Assembly (NCBI RefSeq): GCF_003590095.1
Contig: NC_039490.1
Location: forward strand, 9,751,834-9,815,833
Length of the DNA stretch: 64,000 nucleotides
DNA from: Trichoplusia ni
Lineage: Eukaryota > Arthropoda > Insecta > Lepidoptera > Noctuidae
Reading direction: 5' to 3'
A program made the translations under genes and the position numbers. Below the pieces are notes generated by a model, which saw only the letters and a list, made by a program, of their open reading frames with translations, was not told where the DNA came from and searched no databases. Each line of letters opens with the position of its first letter. Within the stretch, counting starts at the first letter, position 1. Shown here in pieces: positions 39,250-50,078 of this stretch.

Positions 39250-40124
39250 GATAGCAGTTTTATTATGACTGGCCACGACTGTATCCAGTAATTAAAATTA
39301 TTGTTAAAATCAAATACAGTTGCAATCTAATCAGCGATCTATATAAATATAATCTTTTTTTCTTAGAATATTTGAATGGAACTTTTGTTTCAAACGACGC
39401 ATTATTCAGCGGGTTTTTTCAAATGGATTATATTAGTAATAAATAGGTAATTAAAAGTTTTACATATCCTACTAATTACAAACGCGAAAGTTTGTATGCA
39501 TGTTTGTTACTCTTTCACATATAAACCACTGAACGGATTTAGACGAAACTTGGTTAATTACAGGGATTAAGACGTAAAATAGTTTTTATCCTGATTTAAT
39601 GTTCCCGTGGGCTCGTTTTTAATTTGTTGCTAGTCTGCGTATATAACATCACGTTATTAGTTATTTTCTTAAGCAAACAAGACGTTCTTCTTAACCTTGG
39701 AAAGGCCTAGGTAATGATGAGGTACAAAGCTTTGAATAAAACTTCTTTTTTATGATTCATAACGTCAGCCTGAGTCAACCTGGTGTCAGTCGAGTTTCAA
39801 CTGCCAGATTCGGCCTCTTGTCTGATTTGACACACCCTTTTATCAGATAGGCTGGTGTCATACATAGGTTTAGCAAGTGATGTGTACCGCGGCCTACCAT
39901 CCCAAATGTTGCTCGTTCTGTTTGAATTTCAACCAAATGTTGCCAGTAGAAGATCGCTCTTAGCGGTAAGACCACTCTTTGTGGCATTTTGTAACTGTCT
40001 TTCTCTGTCGAATCCTGTAATATGTGCTGCAATAGAGAATTTTCTATTCTGTTATGTTCGTAAGTTTGAAAAAACATTCGAAAATATCGTGAGATAGTCC
40101 GCACTCTTGGGCCCCTAAGACCAC
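39250..40124. other. Gene-free stretch with a decayed repeat
   Basis: About 39470-39610 (ctaattacaaacgcgaaagt, ccactgaacggatttagacg) looks like an old member of a widespread insect repeat. The open frames at 39775-40104 (both strands) show no family features. Confidence 0.4.
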
Positions 40125-40293
40125 TTTTTTTTGGTAAGGCGGGGAATCCTCATGGACATTCACTCCCTCGGGGGAGGAAATGAGGAGTGTCAGACTCTTA
40201 CTGACTAAGCCTGAACCGCCGTGCTACGTCATCCACGTTTTTGTGTCGGTGTATGGCAATGCGTTGCAATCCATCATACACACCCTGAGACCC
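40125..40293 (+). repeat. Dispersed repeat into which the Harbinger element inserted
   Basis: ccctcgggggagg, gactcttactgactaagcct, gaaccgccgtgctacgtcat and gtgtatggcaatgcgttgca recur in the same order and orientation at 51535-51700. Confidence 0.65.
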
Positions 40294-40319
40294 CTGAGGG
40301 CCTAGCCAACAGACCCGTA

Positions 40320-40735
40320 GCGATCGCAAACGCCAAGAGAAACGTTACTAATTGTATGGAGATGAACGCTAAGTCACGTGGTCAAATCAATAGAATAGAA
40401 AAGTCGTAGCCAACAATACTACTTATCAAATCGTTCGAAACGATAGAATAGAAACTTAAGAGTTTGACAGATCCGATCGCTAAATCCCATACAAATTACA
40501 CAAAACGGTAGCCAACCTGCAATTTGACAAGCGCTTACGAAACGTTAGGAATTGTATGGAGATAACAAAATCCGAACGCTAAGTCACGTGGTTAAATCAA
40601 ACGAATAGAAAAGTCGTAGCCAAGTATGCTACTTGTCAACGCGTTTTGAACGATAGAATAGAAACTTAAGCGTTTGACAGTTCCGATCGTTACATCCTGT
40701 ACAAAACGGTAGCCAAATTACAATTTTGACAAGCG
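40320..40735. repeat. Two tandem subterminal repeats of about 200 bp in the Harbinger left end
   Basis: attgtatgga at 40351 and 40551 begins matching stretches, each continuing through gctaagtcacgtgg, agaaaagtcgtagccaa, cgatagaatagaaacttaag and tttgacag. Reverse complements of ttctattc/ggcta blocks occur in the right end, so the termini share subterminal inverted motifs that could be transposase binding sites (inference). Confidence 0.68.
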
Positions 40736-40887
40736 TTTACGAAACGGAGTCGTAGCGTTCGATAGAAAACTAAACGATCGCCGAGACCCTAACGTTTACG
40801 ACAGAAAATGGCGTCATTATACAATCAGCTGTTCGGATGTTTTTTAGTGTCTTGTTTTGTTTTGTAATATTCAGTTTTAATTGAACT

Positions 40888-42045
40888 ATGCATTCATTTT
40901 ATACATTGTGGGGCGCTCAAAATGAAGAAAGGTGACTTAAGCGGTGGTCAAGAGACCTTAATCGTCAGTGCATGCGAACGATTCAAGATATAGTATGCCA
41001 GACTGTATTTGTCAAACATTTTAGATAAAATTATGTTTAAAGAAGACCCTTTGGCTGAACTTTGGATTTAAAACATTACACGATACGTTACGACATTAAC
41101 TTTGGAGATTCCGGATTTACTAAAAGAGGCGAGGTGTCTTTGTAGGTGTTGTGCTCTTAGCTACAGGATTCAAACATTATACTAGGTTTAATTAAACTTA
41201 ATTAAATATAAGCATAATGTGTGTGATTATAGGTTTTATAATATCAATAAACTATGGCTGGGTGCCATAGTTTATTTGATGATTTTTTTTTTTTTAATGT
41301 TGAAGAACATCATATAATAGGAAAGGATATCAATAATAAAATATTCTAATGGCAGATGCAACTAATCTTTATTTAAACTGAATACATTAAATTTTAATTA
41401 TTCATAGTAATTAGTTCTTATTCATAATTTTCAGATTTGTGATAGTAACCATACAATAATCAATATAAATGAGAGGTTTGGTGAACCCATGCAGAACTCA
41501 CATACGGTCATTTAGTAAAGTTGGGCCGTACTCATATGATGATATACTCATAACCACATCATTCTTTCATTATTATCTCTAATCACTTCTACCAATAAAC
41601 AAGTGTGGTTATTAGGCATGTTTTACAATAGGAAACAAAAAGATCACCACTATAAATATGCATAAAATATATTGTTTCTTTTTAGTAAACACAATTTACT
41701 TCTTTTGATTCTGGCTGTCCGCTACGTCCCTGGCTTATGCCCTGTATCCTCGTGCCCATGCTGGGCAAGGTTTAAGGGAAGAAAATTATACCCAAAGGCA
41801 TGTGCAAGCCAGGAACTGTATTTAGTGTACCCACATGTAACAAGTAACACAACCAAGGCTTGTTGTGTGGTACACAATGTAGCACTGAAAGCTGGACTAG
41901 CTATAGTAGCTATCCACTTACCACTAGACCTTGCAGTGCATGATGATGACAATAACACTTTTCCATCAGACCCTGCATCTACTTCTACTGTTGGCAACCA
42001 AACTGAATTACTGCAAGGCGGGGAGTCATGCTCAAATGATTGTTA
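40888..42045 (+). pseudogene. Harbinger transposase copy A (HARBI1/DDE_4-like), broken
   Basis: The ATG at 40888 opens MHSFYTLWGAQNEER, matching copy B (MHSLNMLWCAQNEER), but hits TGA where copy B has Trp. An exon-2-like acceptor (tttgtaggtgttgtgctctt) lies at about 41140. Most of the middle is lost. The C-terminal part at 41690-42045 shows DSGCPLRPWLM and, in another frame, KACCVVHNVAL, both typical of the DDE nuclease end of HARBI1-type transposases. Stops and frame changes make it a pseudogene. Confidence 0.68.
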
Positions 42046-42594
42046 AAAAGTATAAAGGACTTCTTCAAGTGTACATTTGTATTTATGAAATATTTATTTT
42101 AAATTTTGGACATTAAAAAAAACGTGTTACCTAATCTAATTAAATAATTAAAATAATCTAAATAACAAAAACTGTATTTTATTGGTGTTACCTTTCTTTA
42201 TCTTTTTAACAACTCATAACTTATATTTTCGACAAGTCTTATTGGGTAGCGATCTGGTAAACAAAAAAGATTTTTGTAATACAAGTAATGTATTATTTAA
42301 ACAATAAAAAAGCATTGCTTAATGATAACACTCATATAAAGATACATCTTTATTTGTAAGATATGCTGATCTTCCTTTACTGGTGAATAAATATATGAGG
42401 CTATATCTAAAATCTAAAAACTATAACAAAATAACAACAACAAATGAAAGTAAACATAAGAGACACACTAATAGATTTCCCATTCCAAAAATCAGTCATT
42501 GACTATAAAGAACTGAAATTGTTTAATTTAAAGAAAGTAATTAAAAAAATACTTTATATCAATGAAAGATATTAATTAAATTTTTGAAAATACA
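42046..42594. other. Harbinger interior between copy A and the LINE
   Basis: AT-rich, no coding capacity; presumably 3' sequence of copy A. Confidence 0.45.
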
Positions 42595-42831
42595 ATAATG
42601 AAATCTTTTTTTTTTTTTTTTTTTTTTTGTTTTATGGCAATCTGCTGTTCTTTACAACAATTTCTGCCAGCGTCGTGTAGTGATTGCACATGGGTATCTA
42701 AAAGGCATTAACTAAAACCGTTTCCTTCAATATTTTGTTGGCTACCTGGAACAACACAAATATAGGTGTTAGTGAATAATAATACTTATTATATAGATTA
42801 TGTACACACATATACACTACATATAACATAC

Positions 42832-45800
42832 TTACAACCTTATTTTGTTAATTATTATAAATTTAATAAATGCACATATAATTTGGGGATTAGGAAAAAA
42901 GGAAAGGAGATGACGGACATTAACTGGGTGCTGAATTTGTAAATTACTTATGACTTGATCCATATTAAAGCCGTTGTTACGGGGGCAGTTGAGGAAAATG
43001 TGATCTAGGGAGCCCTCCTCTAGACCACACTCGCAAAGGGGGTTGTCACGGACTCGAATTTTGTGAAGGAAGATTGGAGTACAGCAATGACCAATGCGGA
43101 TACGGCATATTACTGACGTAACCCACTTTGGGACCTTTTTGAATTTATAGAACCAAGGTTTGGAGGGGATAGAGGGTTGTATTGCTGCGAAAGCTCCACC
43201 CTTGGTCTTACTGGACTCGGCCCAGTAAGACTGCCAGGTTTTGAAGAGGTCTACTTTGGCCTTATGGATCAAGTCATAGGTTTCGACTCGATAATGCGAC
43301 TTGTCGGCTAAGCTGCTGGAGACAGCTGCTTTAGCAGCTGTATCCGCACACTCATTTCCTGCGATGCCCATGTGGCCTGGTATCCATACAAGTATCACCT
43401 CTATATCCTTACTGGAGAGAAGATGCAAAATAATTTTAATTTGAATGATGACTGGACTACGAAGTTTATCCTTTAAAGAATTTTTGGTAATAGCTTCCAG
43501 GGCACTTCTGGAGTCAGAGAAAATAACTGCCTTTGTGATATTACTGTGGGAAGAGATATATGAGCATGCCTCTAGGATGCCAATACACTCTCCAGTGAAC
43601 ACAGACGTCTCTGGAGGGCATTGGAATTGGAGAAATGTTTGATACTTTGAAATATAGACGGCAACACCGGTTTTGCCATCTGGGCTAAATTTTGCAGCGT
43701 CTGTAAAGAACCAAAAATGTTCCGGCCACTTATTATTAGCGAACTGGGAGAAGCAAACGTTCGCTTGGATGGTTTCTTTACTGAGACCAATGTAGGGGAT
43801 GAAATTCGGGACAAAATGTATGACGTTGTATGGGGAGGCAAAAACAGGTAATTTACTACACTGGCGAATTGGGGCACACTCTCCAACCATACGAATTTTC
43901 CGAAAGGAGTTTAAGACTAATGGGGGGACTTTATGCCTCCAATATGGGCACTGTCTAAACAAATTATCCAAAATGGACAGTCGCGGCAATATCTTGTGGT
44001 TGGAATTAAAGAATATCTTGTAAACAAATTTGTCAGCAAGGTATTGCCTGCGTAGGAGAAGAGGAGGGTCGCCACTCTCAACCTGCAACGCGTTAATCGG
44101 TGTAGACCTCATACAACCCAATACAATGCGGAGGGCCCTGGACTGGACGATGTCTAGCTTGGCCAGTGCAACTTTGCTGCACGGTTCCAGCCAAAAACTA
44201 GCATAGTCCAACAGGCTCCTTATTGTGGCATTGTAAATGAGTTTTAATGTGAACGGATGAGCGCCCCACCAAACGCCTGCAAGAGCACGCAACAAATTAA
44301 GCTTCTTCTCACATTTGTTAACGACATAGCCAACATGGGAGGCACCAGATAATTTAGAATCCAGGATGACACCCAGGAATTTCACGCGATCCTCTAAGTT
44401 AATAGGGGAGCCTTCAATTTCAAGGTGAACATCCGGGATAACTCTTTTCCGAGTAAAGATAACCACTGAGCTTTTAGAGGCAGACAAAGTGAGACCGTGA
44501 GAAATAAGCCAGTGGTTTAAGGAGTCGAGAGATACCTGCATGGACACCGAAGCCTGTTCTATCGACGCTTTCGGTAGATAAAGACAAAGGTCGTCCGCAT
44601 ACTGCAGGATTCGGCAGTCACTATTGAGGGATCTATGGAGGTCAGAAGTATAAATATTGTATAGAAGAGGACTAAGGACCGAACCTTGAGGGAGACCTCT
44701 CCAAAGGGTTCTAGATTCTGAATCTACACCGGGAATGTGGAGCTTGACATAACGTTCCAAGAACAAGTTACAAATGCATTGTCGCATCTTAGCCGGGATA
44801 CTCAGCTGTCGTAATTTACTACAGAGCACGGAAAGAAGAACATTGTCATATGCAGCTGAAATGTCAAGGAAGACCGCCAAAACGGACTCGTTTTTGGAAA
44901 ATGCGATCCGCGTATCCGTGACAAGAACGCCAATGTTATCCATGGTGCTGACTGCCTTTCGGAATCCAAATTGAGACTCGGCTAGAAGATTGCGGCTCTC
45001 CACAAACCACTCTAGCCGATTTTTGATGAGGTGCTCCAAGATTTTGCCAATGACGGGTGAGAGAGCAATCGGACGGTAATGACTAACGCTGTCGGGAGTT
45101 TTTCCTGGCTTCAGGATCGGGATGATAAGCTGGGTTTTCCAGCTTTCTGGGATATGGGACAGAGTGAAGCAGGAGTTTATTAGGGATAGGAGGTACTGGC
45201 GACAACGATCTCCAGACCTCTTGTAAAAGGAATAGGGGAAGCCATCAATCCCAGGGGCCGAGTCATGGACGTGGTTGAGCACTGACTCCAACTCACGTAG
45301 AGAAAATGGCAGGTCCAAGGGGTCGTTGGAGGAGGGGGATGAAACAAGGGGAGAAGGACATTCCTCATTAAGAGGAACATAAGGAGGGGCTAGTTTACAG
45401 AGGAAGGAGTTCGCAAGGTCAAGTGGAATTGAAGAAGGACTTTGGGATGAACAGCCTCGGCTGTATCCCTTAAACTTTTTCCAAATGACTGAGGCTGGGG
45501 ATGAAGGAGACAAGGAAGCACAGAAATTTTTCCAACCCTCATATTTCTTCCTTTTGAAGAGACGCCTGGATCTAGCAAGGATCCGATTATACTCCATCAG
45601 GTTGGTCACTGACATAGACCCGACGTATCTGGACTCGGCTTCCCTCCGGGCTTTGACCATGGCAGAACACTCGCGGTCCCACCAAGGCGGGGATGAAAGC
45701 TTCCCGGAAGCCGAGTTCTTAAGCGGGATACTATGTTCAGCGGCCAACGAGACAGCACCAGAAAATCGCTCTATGCAGGTATCGAGATTGTCTGGAGAAA

Positions 45801-46587
45801 CTTCCGGCATAGAGAGGACTAGGGAATCAAGGTATTGGGAATACAAGTCCCAGTTGGCGCCCGGAAGCTTGTATTTTAGGAGGGGAGGATTGTCTCTACT
45901 GGGTAGTGATCTATTAATAAGGGTGGTGCGGATGGGATAGTGATCACTACCATGGGTGTGGTTAAGGCGTTGCCAATCCAATTGGCCCGTCAGACTGGTC
46001 GAGCAGACAGTGAGGTCCACACAACTTCTACTTTGGCCGGGTCTGGGGAGACGGGTTTCCAAACCGCCGTTGACGACACAGAGCCCGACCTCGTCGATTA
46101 AATCAACAAGGTCCAACCCCGGGCCATCACAGTAGTCGGATCCCCATAGGAGGTGGTGACAGTTAAAATCACCCAGAATTATGGTTGGGGTTTGGACAGC
46201 ACAGATATTTTTTATATATTGGAAGCATACGGGATTTGGGGAGGGGATATATATAGAAATAAAATTAATGCCGAGTAGGTTTACACCTACAACACTAACT
46301 TCATCGCCATGGGGGGGAAGTGGAAGAGGGGAGAAGGAGAGGGAATTATTAACAAGTATAGCGGCTCCGCCATAACCGTCAGGACGGTCATCCCGGAGCA
46401 CGCTATACCTGGGGATATTAAAATGGAGGCGTGGGGTTAGCCACGTCTCTGCAATTGCAAAGATTGCTGGTTGGTGCAAGTTGATTAGGTGAGTGACCTC
46501 ATGTTTTTTCGGGAGGACACTCCTGGCGTTCCACTGGAGGAGATGGAATGTGACGGGGGGATAGTAGGTTAACAATGTTTTTGGCAA
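42832..46587 (-). CDS. LINE ORF2: endonuclease, reverse transcriptase, RNase H polyprotein
   Basis: 1,251 codons, open throughout. Residues about 14-225: apurinic-type endonuclease with QWNAR (N20), AETWL (E47), LGDFN (D140, N142) and GSDHYP (D215, H216). About 484-735: reverse transcriptase with HYRPIAL, FLDISAAYD, GLPQGSVLSPLLY and the catalytic YADD (663-666). About 955-1090: RNase H with TDAAK (D963), GECIGILEA (E1000), FSDSRSA (D1025) and GNECADTAAK (D1082). About 1185-1201: a CxC...H...C zinc-type motif. Function in the family: target-primed reverse transcription. It starts 89 bases inside the end of ORF1 in another frame, so translation by frameshift or reinitiation is expected. Confidence 0.9.
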   Translation of the reverse strand: MPKTLLTYYPPVTFHLLQWNARSVLPKKHEVTHLINLHQPAIFAIAETWLTPRLHFNIPRYSVLRDDRPDGYGGAAILVNNSLSFSPLPLPPHGDEVSVVGVNLLGINFISIYIPSPNPVCFQYIKNICAVQTPTIILGDFNCHHLLWGSDYCDGPGLDLVDLIDEVGLCVVNGGLETRLPRPGQSRSCVDLTVCSTSLTGQLDWQRLNHTHGSDHYPIRTTLINRSLPSRDNPPLLKYKLPGANWDLYSQYLDSLVLSMPEVSPDNLDTCIERFSGAVSLAAEHSIPLKNSASGKLSSPPWWDRECSAMVKARREAESRYVGSMSVTNLMEYNRILARSRRLFKRKKYEGWKNFCASLSPSSPASVIWKKFKGYSRGCSSQSPSSIPLDLANSFLCKLAPPYVPLNEECPSPLVSSPSSNDPLDLPFSLRELESVLNHVHDSAPGIDGFPYSFYKRSGDRCRQYLLSLINSCFTLSHIPESWKTQLIIPILKPGKTPDSVSHYRPIALSPVIGKILEHLIKNRLEWFVESRNLLAESQFGFRKAVSTMDNIGVLVTDTRIAFSKNESVLAVFLDISAAYDNVLLSVLCSKLRQLSIPAKMRQCICNLFLERYVKLHIPGVDSESRTLWRGLPQGSVLSPLLYNIYTSDLHRSLNSDCRILQYADDLCLYLPKASIEQASVSMQVSLDSLNHWLISHGLTLSASKSSVVIFTRKRVIPDVHLEIEGSPINLEDRVKFLGVILDSKLSGASHVGYVVNKCEKKLNLLRALAGVWWGAHPFTLKLIYNATIRSLLDYASFWLEPCSKVALAKLDIVQSRALRIVLGCMRSTPINALQVESGDPPLLLRRQYLADKFVYKIFFNSNHKILPRLSILDNLFRQCPYWRHKVPPLVLNSFRKIRMVGECAPIRQCSKLPVFASPYNVIHFVPNFIPYIGLSKETIQANVCFSQFANNKWPEHFWFFTDAAKFSPDGKTGVAVYISKYQTFLQFQCPPETSVFTGECIGILEACSYISSHSNITKAVIFSDSRSALEAITKNSLKDKLRSPVIIQIKIILHLLSSKDIEVILVWIPGHMGIAGNECADTAAKAAVSSSLADKSHYRVETYDLIHKAKVDLFKTWQSYWAESSKTKGGAFAAIQPSIPSKPWFYKFKKVPKWVTSVICRIRIGHCCTPIFLHKIRVRDNPLCECGLEEGSLDHIFLNCPRNNGFNMDQVISNLQIQHPVNVRHLLSFFPNPQIICAFIKFIIINKIRL

Positions 46588-47983
46588 CGTGGTCTGGTAA
46601 GGGATAGGAAGAAAGAATAGTTGTGAGCAACATCACTATCTGCTCAATAGCCGAAACATTTTCGGTAGATGTAGGGTTGGTAGGGAGCCCACATCCGTTC
46701 GCGGGTTGGGGAATGGTAAAACTGTTCAGGATGTTTTGATGAGCCTGTCGATCGTAACCTGGGGAAAGAGGGGCATGGGATTTTGGCGGAAGGAATACAG
46801 TCTTCCTGTATGATGTGGAGGTAGGTTGGCGAGAGTGGGAAGGACGAGCTACTTGGGATGGGATGAGGGTGTGTGGAGCAGAGGGCGCTGATGCCACAAC
46901 ATCAGCAAAGGACTTACGGACTGGGGGGAATAACTTTGCTGCCTCAGAGTAGGACAGATTCTTTTCAGACATGCAGGTTTTAATGTTCCTCTGCCTATGG
47001 TACTCTGGACACTGCCGGCTGGTGGCCAGATGGGGCCCTTCGCAAAATAAGCAAATTGGCTCCTCTGACGTACACCCCTCCCCAAAGTGATCTCCACCAC
47101 AGCGGAAGCACCGTGGCTTAGACCTACATTGGGTCTTGGTGTGCCCAAACCTACAACATCCAAAGCATTGAATGGTGGGATAATTGTATAGCTCTACCAG
47201 AAGGGAGTTATGACAGCAAAAAACACGTTCAGGAAGAACCCTACCGTCAAACGTTAAGACCACTGAAGAAGTGGGCAGCCATTCCGATTTACCATCATTT
47301 GTAACTTTTCTATTCAATCGCCTAATTTTTAAAATCTGACCACAGCCTGAAGGGGATCTTAAATTATCGGAGCATTCCAAGTCAGACCAGTCTGCTGGGA
47401 CACCCTTTACAACACCCATACGCGTGATATTAAAGGTAGGGATTAATGTTGAGTAGCCTTTTTCTTTTAAGAAAGAGCTTTCCATGAAAACATTGGCGTC
47501 CCTGGGGGCTTTAAACTCTACCGAGATACGGTTTCTACCAATCTTTTTAATTCCATCCTCTGTGATGTTTTTGACCTTATTCCTCAACAGTAACTGACCA
47601 AATCTCACTGGATGCATGGTCGAACCCGCCTTAGGGTCCACGTCTGCGTACGAAACAAATACAATAAACGGGGCAACGTCAGTGTCAGTGTATTTGGACC
47701 TAGCTATTAAGGACGGAGCGGAAATTCTGTCTCGTTTTGATGAAGGTGTTATTGTGTCATCGTTACACACGTCCTTTTCCTTGTCCTCAATTGGTCGTTT
47801 GCGCTTCGGTAGGGAAGTTTGAGTCTCCATAGCTTCGAAAGACGCCAAAGGAGCTGTTACCACCGGAGTGTATTCAAATAAATCTTTTGATTGCGGATTG
47901 GGGTCGGTTTGGGGGTTGGATCCATGCACTGGGGGATCATTGGGGTCTGGCGGACGGCCCGGAGGCCGGTCGTCAGCGTCCAT
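46499..47983 (-). CDS. LINE ORF1: gag-like RNA-binding protein with three zinc knuckles
   Basis: 494 codons from the ATG at 47983. The N-terminus is Pro/Asp-rich and disordered-looking. A central globular part (about 100-270) contains an RNA-recognition-like stretch. Three CCHC knuckles lie at about 273-286 (CFGCCRFGHTKTQC), 292-304 (CFRCGGDHFGEGC) and 311-325 (CLFCEGPHLATSRQC). The tail is Ser/Pro-rich. In this family the protein binds element RNA and forms the ribonucleoprotein. It overlaps ORF2 by 89 bp. Confidence 0.87.
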   Translation of the reverse strand: MDADDRPPGRPPDPNDPPVHGSNPQTDPNPQSKDLFEYTPVVTAPLASFEAMETQTSLPKRKRPIEDKEKDVCNDDTITPSSKRDRISAPSLIARSKYTDTDVAPFIVFVSYADVDPKAGSTMHPVRFGQLLLRNKVKNITEDGIKKIGRNRISVEFKAPRDANVFMESSFLKEKGYSTLIPTFNITRMGVVKGVPADWSDLECSDNLRSPSGCGQILKIRRLNRKVTNDGKSEWLPTSSVVLTFDGRVLPERVFCCHNSLLVELYNYPTIQCFGCCRFGHTKTQCRSKPRCFRCGGDHFGEGCTSEEPICLFCEGPHLATSRQCPEYHRQRNIKTCMSEKNLSYSEAAKLFPPVRKSFADVVASAPSAPHTLIPSQVARPSHSRQPTSTSYRKTVFLPPKSHAPLSPGYDRQAHQNILNSFTIPQPANGCGLPTNPTSTENVSAIEQIVMLLTTILSSYPLPDHVAKNIVNLLSPRHIPSPPVERQECPPEKT

Positions 47984-48186
47984 GATCGCGCGGCGGCTGC
48001 CGCATAAAACAAGGTAGCACTGTGTACTTACCGGAAAATTTGACGCTCACAAACACAAAACACAAAGGACACACACAGATAAATAAAATGCAACCAAAAA
48101 ACAATCGGAAAAACGAACTTCTACTGCCCAAAAGCTTATGAGAAGAAACTCCACATGTGTTAATCAACAAACACAAACCGGAAGTC
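47984..48186 (-). promoter_or_regulatory. LINE 5' UTR, presumed internal promoter
   Basis: About 200 bp from the target duplication to the ORF1 start. Full-length elements of this class carry an internal polymerase II promoter here. I see no specific motif, so this is placement by position only. Confidence 0.45.
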
Positions 48187-48221
48187 ATAATGAAATCTTA
48201 TTCAAATACGAATCTGTCAAT

Positions 48222-48399
48222 CTGACGTTCTTTTGACGTTCTTGAGAACGCTCACCATAGACAAAAGCGTATGTTTTTTCTACAGTTACTATAGAATAAG
48301 CGATTCTCTTCGTCGTGTTAAGATGGCTAGCTACTTATTCTATTCTACAGTTTCAAACGCTGAGGCGTAAACTTTTGTAGAAAGAAACTATACGAAACG
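48222..48399. repeat. Internal copy of the Harbinger right subterminal region
   Basis: acgctcaccatagacaaaag, tatagaataagcgat, ggctagctacttattctatt and tttcaaacgctgaggcg match 50079-50256 in order and orientation. The internal copy ends before a proper terminal repeat. Confidence 0.7.
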
Positions 48400-48526
48400 T
48401 TTGTACTTTGTACTTAGCTAGTGTTAACAAAAGAAAATGGCGTCATTCTTCAATCAGCTGTGAGGATTCTGTTACCTGTTTTGCTTTATTTTGTATCATT
48501 TTTTATTATTCAGTTTCATTTGAATA

Positions 48527-49338
48527 ATGCATTCTCTCAATATGTTGTGGTGCGCTCAAAACGAAGAAAGATGGCTTAAAAAGCAGGAAAGAGACTTTAA
48601 TCATCAGTGCGTCGGCACGATCGAAGTTATACCGGATAGTATATTTGTGCAACACTTCAGATTAAATAAATCTACGTTTCGGTCTCTTTGTCAAGAACTA
48701 CGAGTAAAAACTTCCTTGAGGGGTTCTCAGGAAATTTCTCTAACAGTTAAGGTAATTCATAAAGAAATTTTGCAATGAATAGACTTACAAACTTAGCCGG
48801 TATGAACCTAATTTATTCAAATATAACGGTTGTGTCTTTGTAGGTGTTGTGCGCTCTTACCTTTTTGGCGACAGGCTCCTATCAAAGGACTTTTGGTGTT
48901 ACCCAGCATGTTGCCCAACGAACAGCTAGCCGATGCATCAGACAAGTCGTTGATGCGTTAAACCACCCTGCTATCATGGCGAGATGGATAGTATTTCCGA
49001 GAACTCAGCAAGAAAGAGGTTTAATTAAACAAGAGAAAGTATGGAACAAAATGTTTTCACTCATTTAAGTGTTCCTATTCTTATGATAAGAAAATATTTT
49101 TGTTCTTTCAGGTTTCAAAGAAGGTTTGGCTTGCCTGGAGTAATTGGGTGCATAGATTGCACTCATATTGCTATAGTAAAACCTAATCAGGAAGAACATC
49201 TTTTTTATAATAGGAAGGGACATCATTCCTTAAATGTTCAAATGTTCGAATGCCATTCAACGTGGCAATGCTGCCAGCCTTTTGGGCACACTCCCAGCCG
49301 GCAGCGATGCCGATGAATTTTTTGATGCTTTGATTTAA
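48527..49338 (+). pseudogene. Harbinger transposase copy B with intron and internal deletion
   Basis: Exon 1 is 48527-48751 (75 codons, MHSLNMLWCAQNEER...), with donor AAG|GTAATT. The intron ends tttgtag at 48843. Exon 2 starts VLCALTFLATGSYQRTFGVT and runs to about 49035 (HTH-like N-terminal part of HARBI1 proteins). From about 49112 the frame FQRRFGLPGVIGCIDCTHIA carries the first catalytic Asp region, followed by NRKGHHSLNVQM. After NVQM the catalytic rest is missing and the sequence jumps to AIQRGNAASLLGTLP...FFDALI stop at 49338, the end of the accessory ORF. Exon 2 to exon 3 does not join cleanly in frame. Confidence 0.7.
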
Positions 49339-49339
49339 T

Positions 49340-50078
49340 AAATTTAATTATTTTTTTATTTTTTGTTTTTTAACTTGTAAATATTTTACTCTGTAAAATT
49401 GTAAATATTATGAATAAACTAATATAACAGCTTGTTAAACAATAATAAACAAGAAAAAAAAAATGGTAGAATATATAAACTTTTCTTAAACTGTATTGAA
49501 TTGTAATAATTGAGTATTTGAATCTTTTTTTCTCTTTGAAAATTGGAACAATCATGTAGGTAGGTATAAGTTTTATGGAAAAACATTTTTTTTCGCAATA
49601 TTTGAAAAGTTGTATCAAAATGAAAAAAATAACTTTTATCCACTACCAAAGACGCGCTGACAACTCCCGAACAAATCCGAGCGAGTGTGACCGGTGACGT
49701 CACACTTATTATCAAGCTACATCTAATTACTATAATATATCTCTATGTTACTATAGCATAATATATTGTATCATGTATAATTTTATAAATTTTTAATCGC
49801 TCAAATTCAGAAAAAAAACATTCTTTACGTTTTTTCACTTTAAACAATTATTAATAAAATTAATTCAGTTTAAAAATGTATTTTTTTTTTCCACAACTCC
49901 AATTATAGCATATTTTTCGTAAACATATTCTTCACTTTCACATTATAATAGTAAAATGAACTTGTAGCATACTTTTTTACTCCGTACAAAACTCAAACTG
50001 CAATATTCTTATACATTCAAATAAGTTTCACCCGCTTACTAACAATTTTATTACGAACTAACGTCACGAACCTGCCTG
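49340..50078. other. Harbinger interior after copy B
   Basis: Strongly AT-rich, no coding capacity; presumably the 3' non-coding part of the element. Confidence 0.45.

Larger units (their letters stand above)
42595..48199 (-). mobile_element. Full-length non-LTR retrotransposon (Jockey/I-superfamily type) with 13-bp target duplication
   Basis: The direct repeat ataatgaaatctt occurs at 42595-42607 and 48187-48199. Between them, in minus orientation: a 5' UTR of about 200 bp, ORF1, ORF2, a 3' UTR of about 200 bp and a poly(A) tract seen as 23 T at 42606-42628. Layout and domains are those of an autonomous LINE. Both ORFs are open over their full lengths and the duplication is perfect, so it is probably young. 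An RNase H domain in ORF2 points to the I/R1/LOA side rather than Jockey proper. Confidence 0.85.

Noticed and set aside
41722..41997. Minus-strand ORF of 91 codons
   Set aside because: Antisense to the HARBI1-like C-terminal remnant, with no features of its own.
45485..45940. Plus-strand ORF inside the LINE
   Set aside because: Antisense shadow of ORF2.
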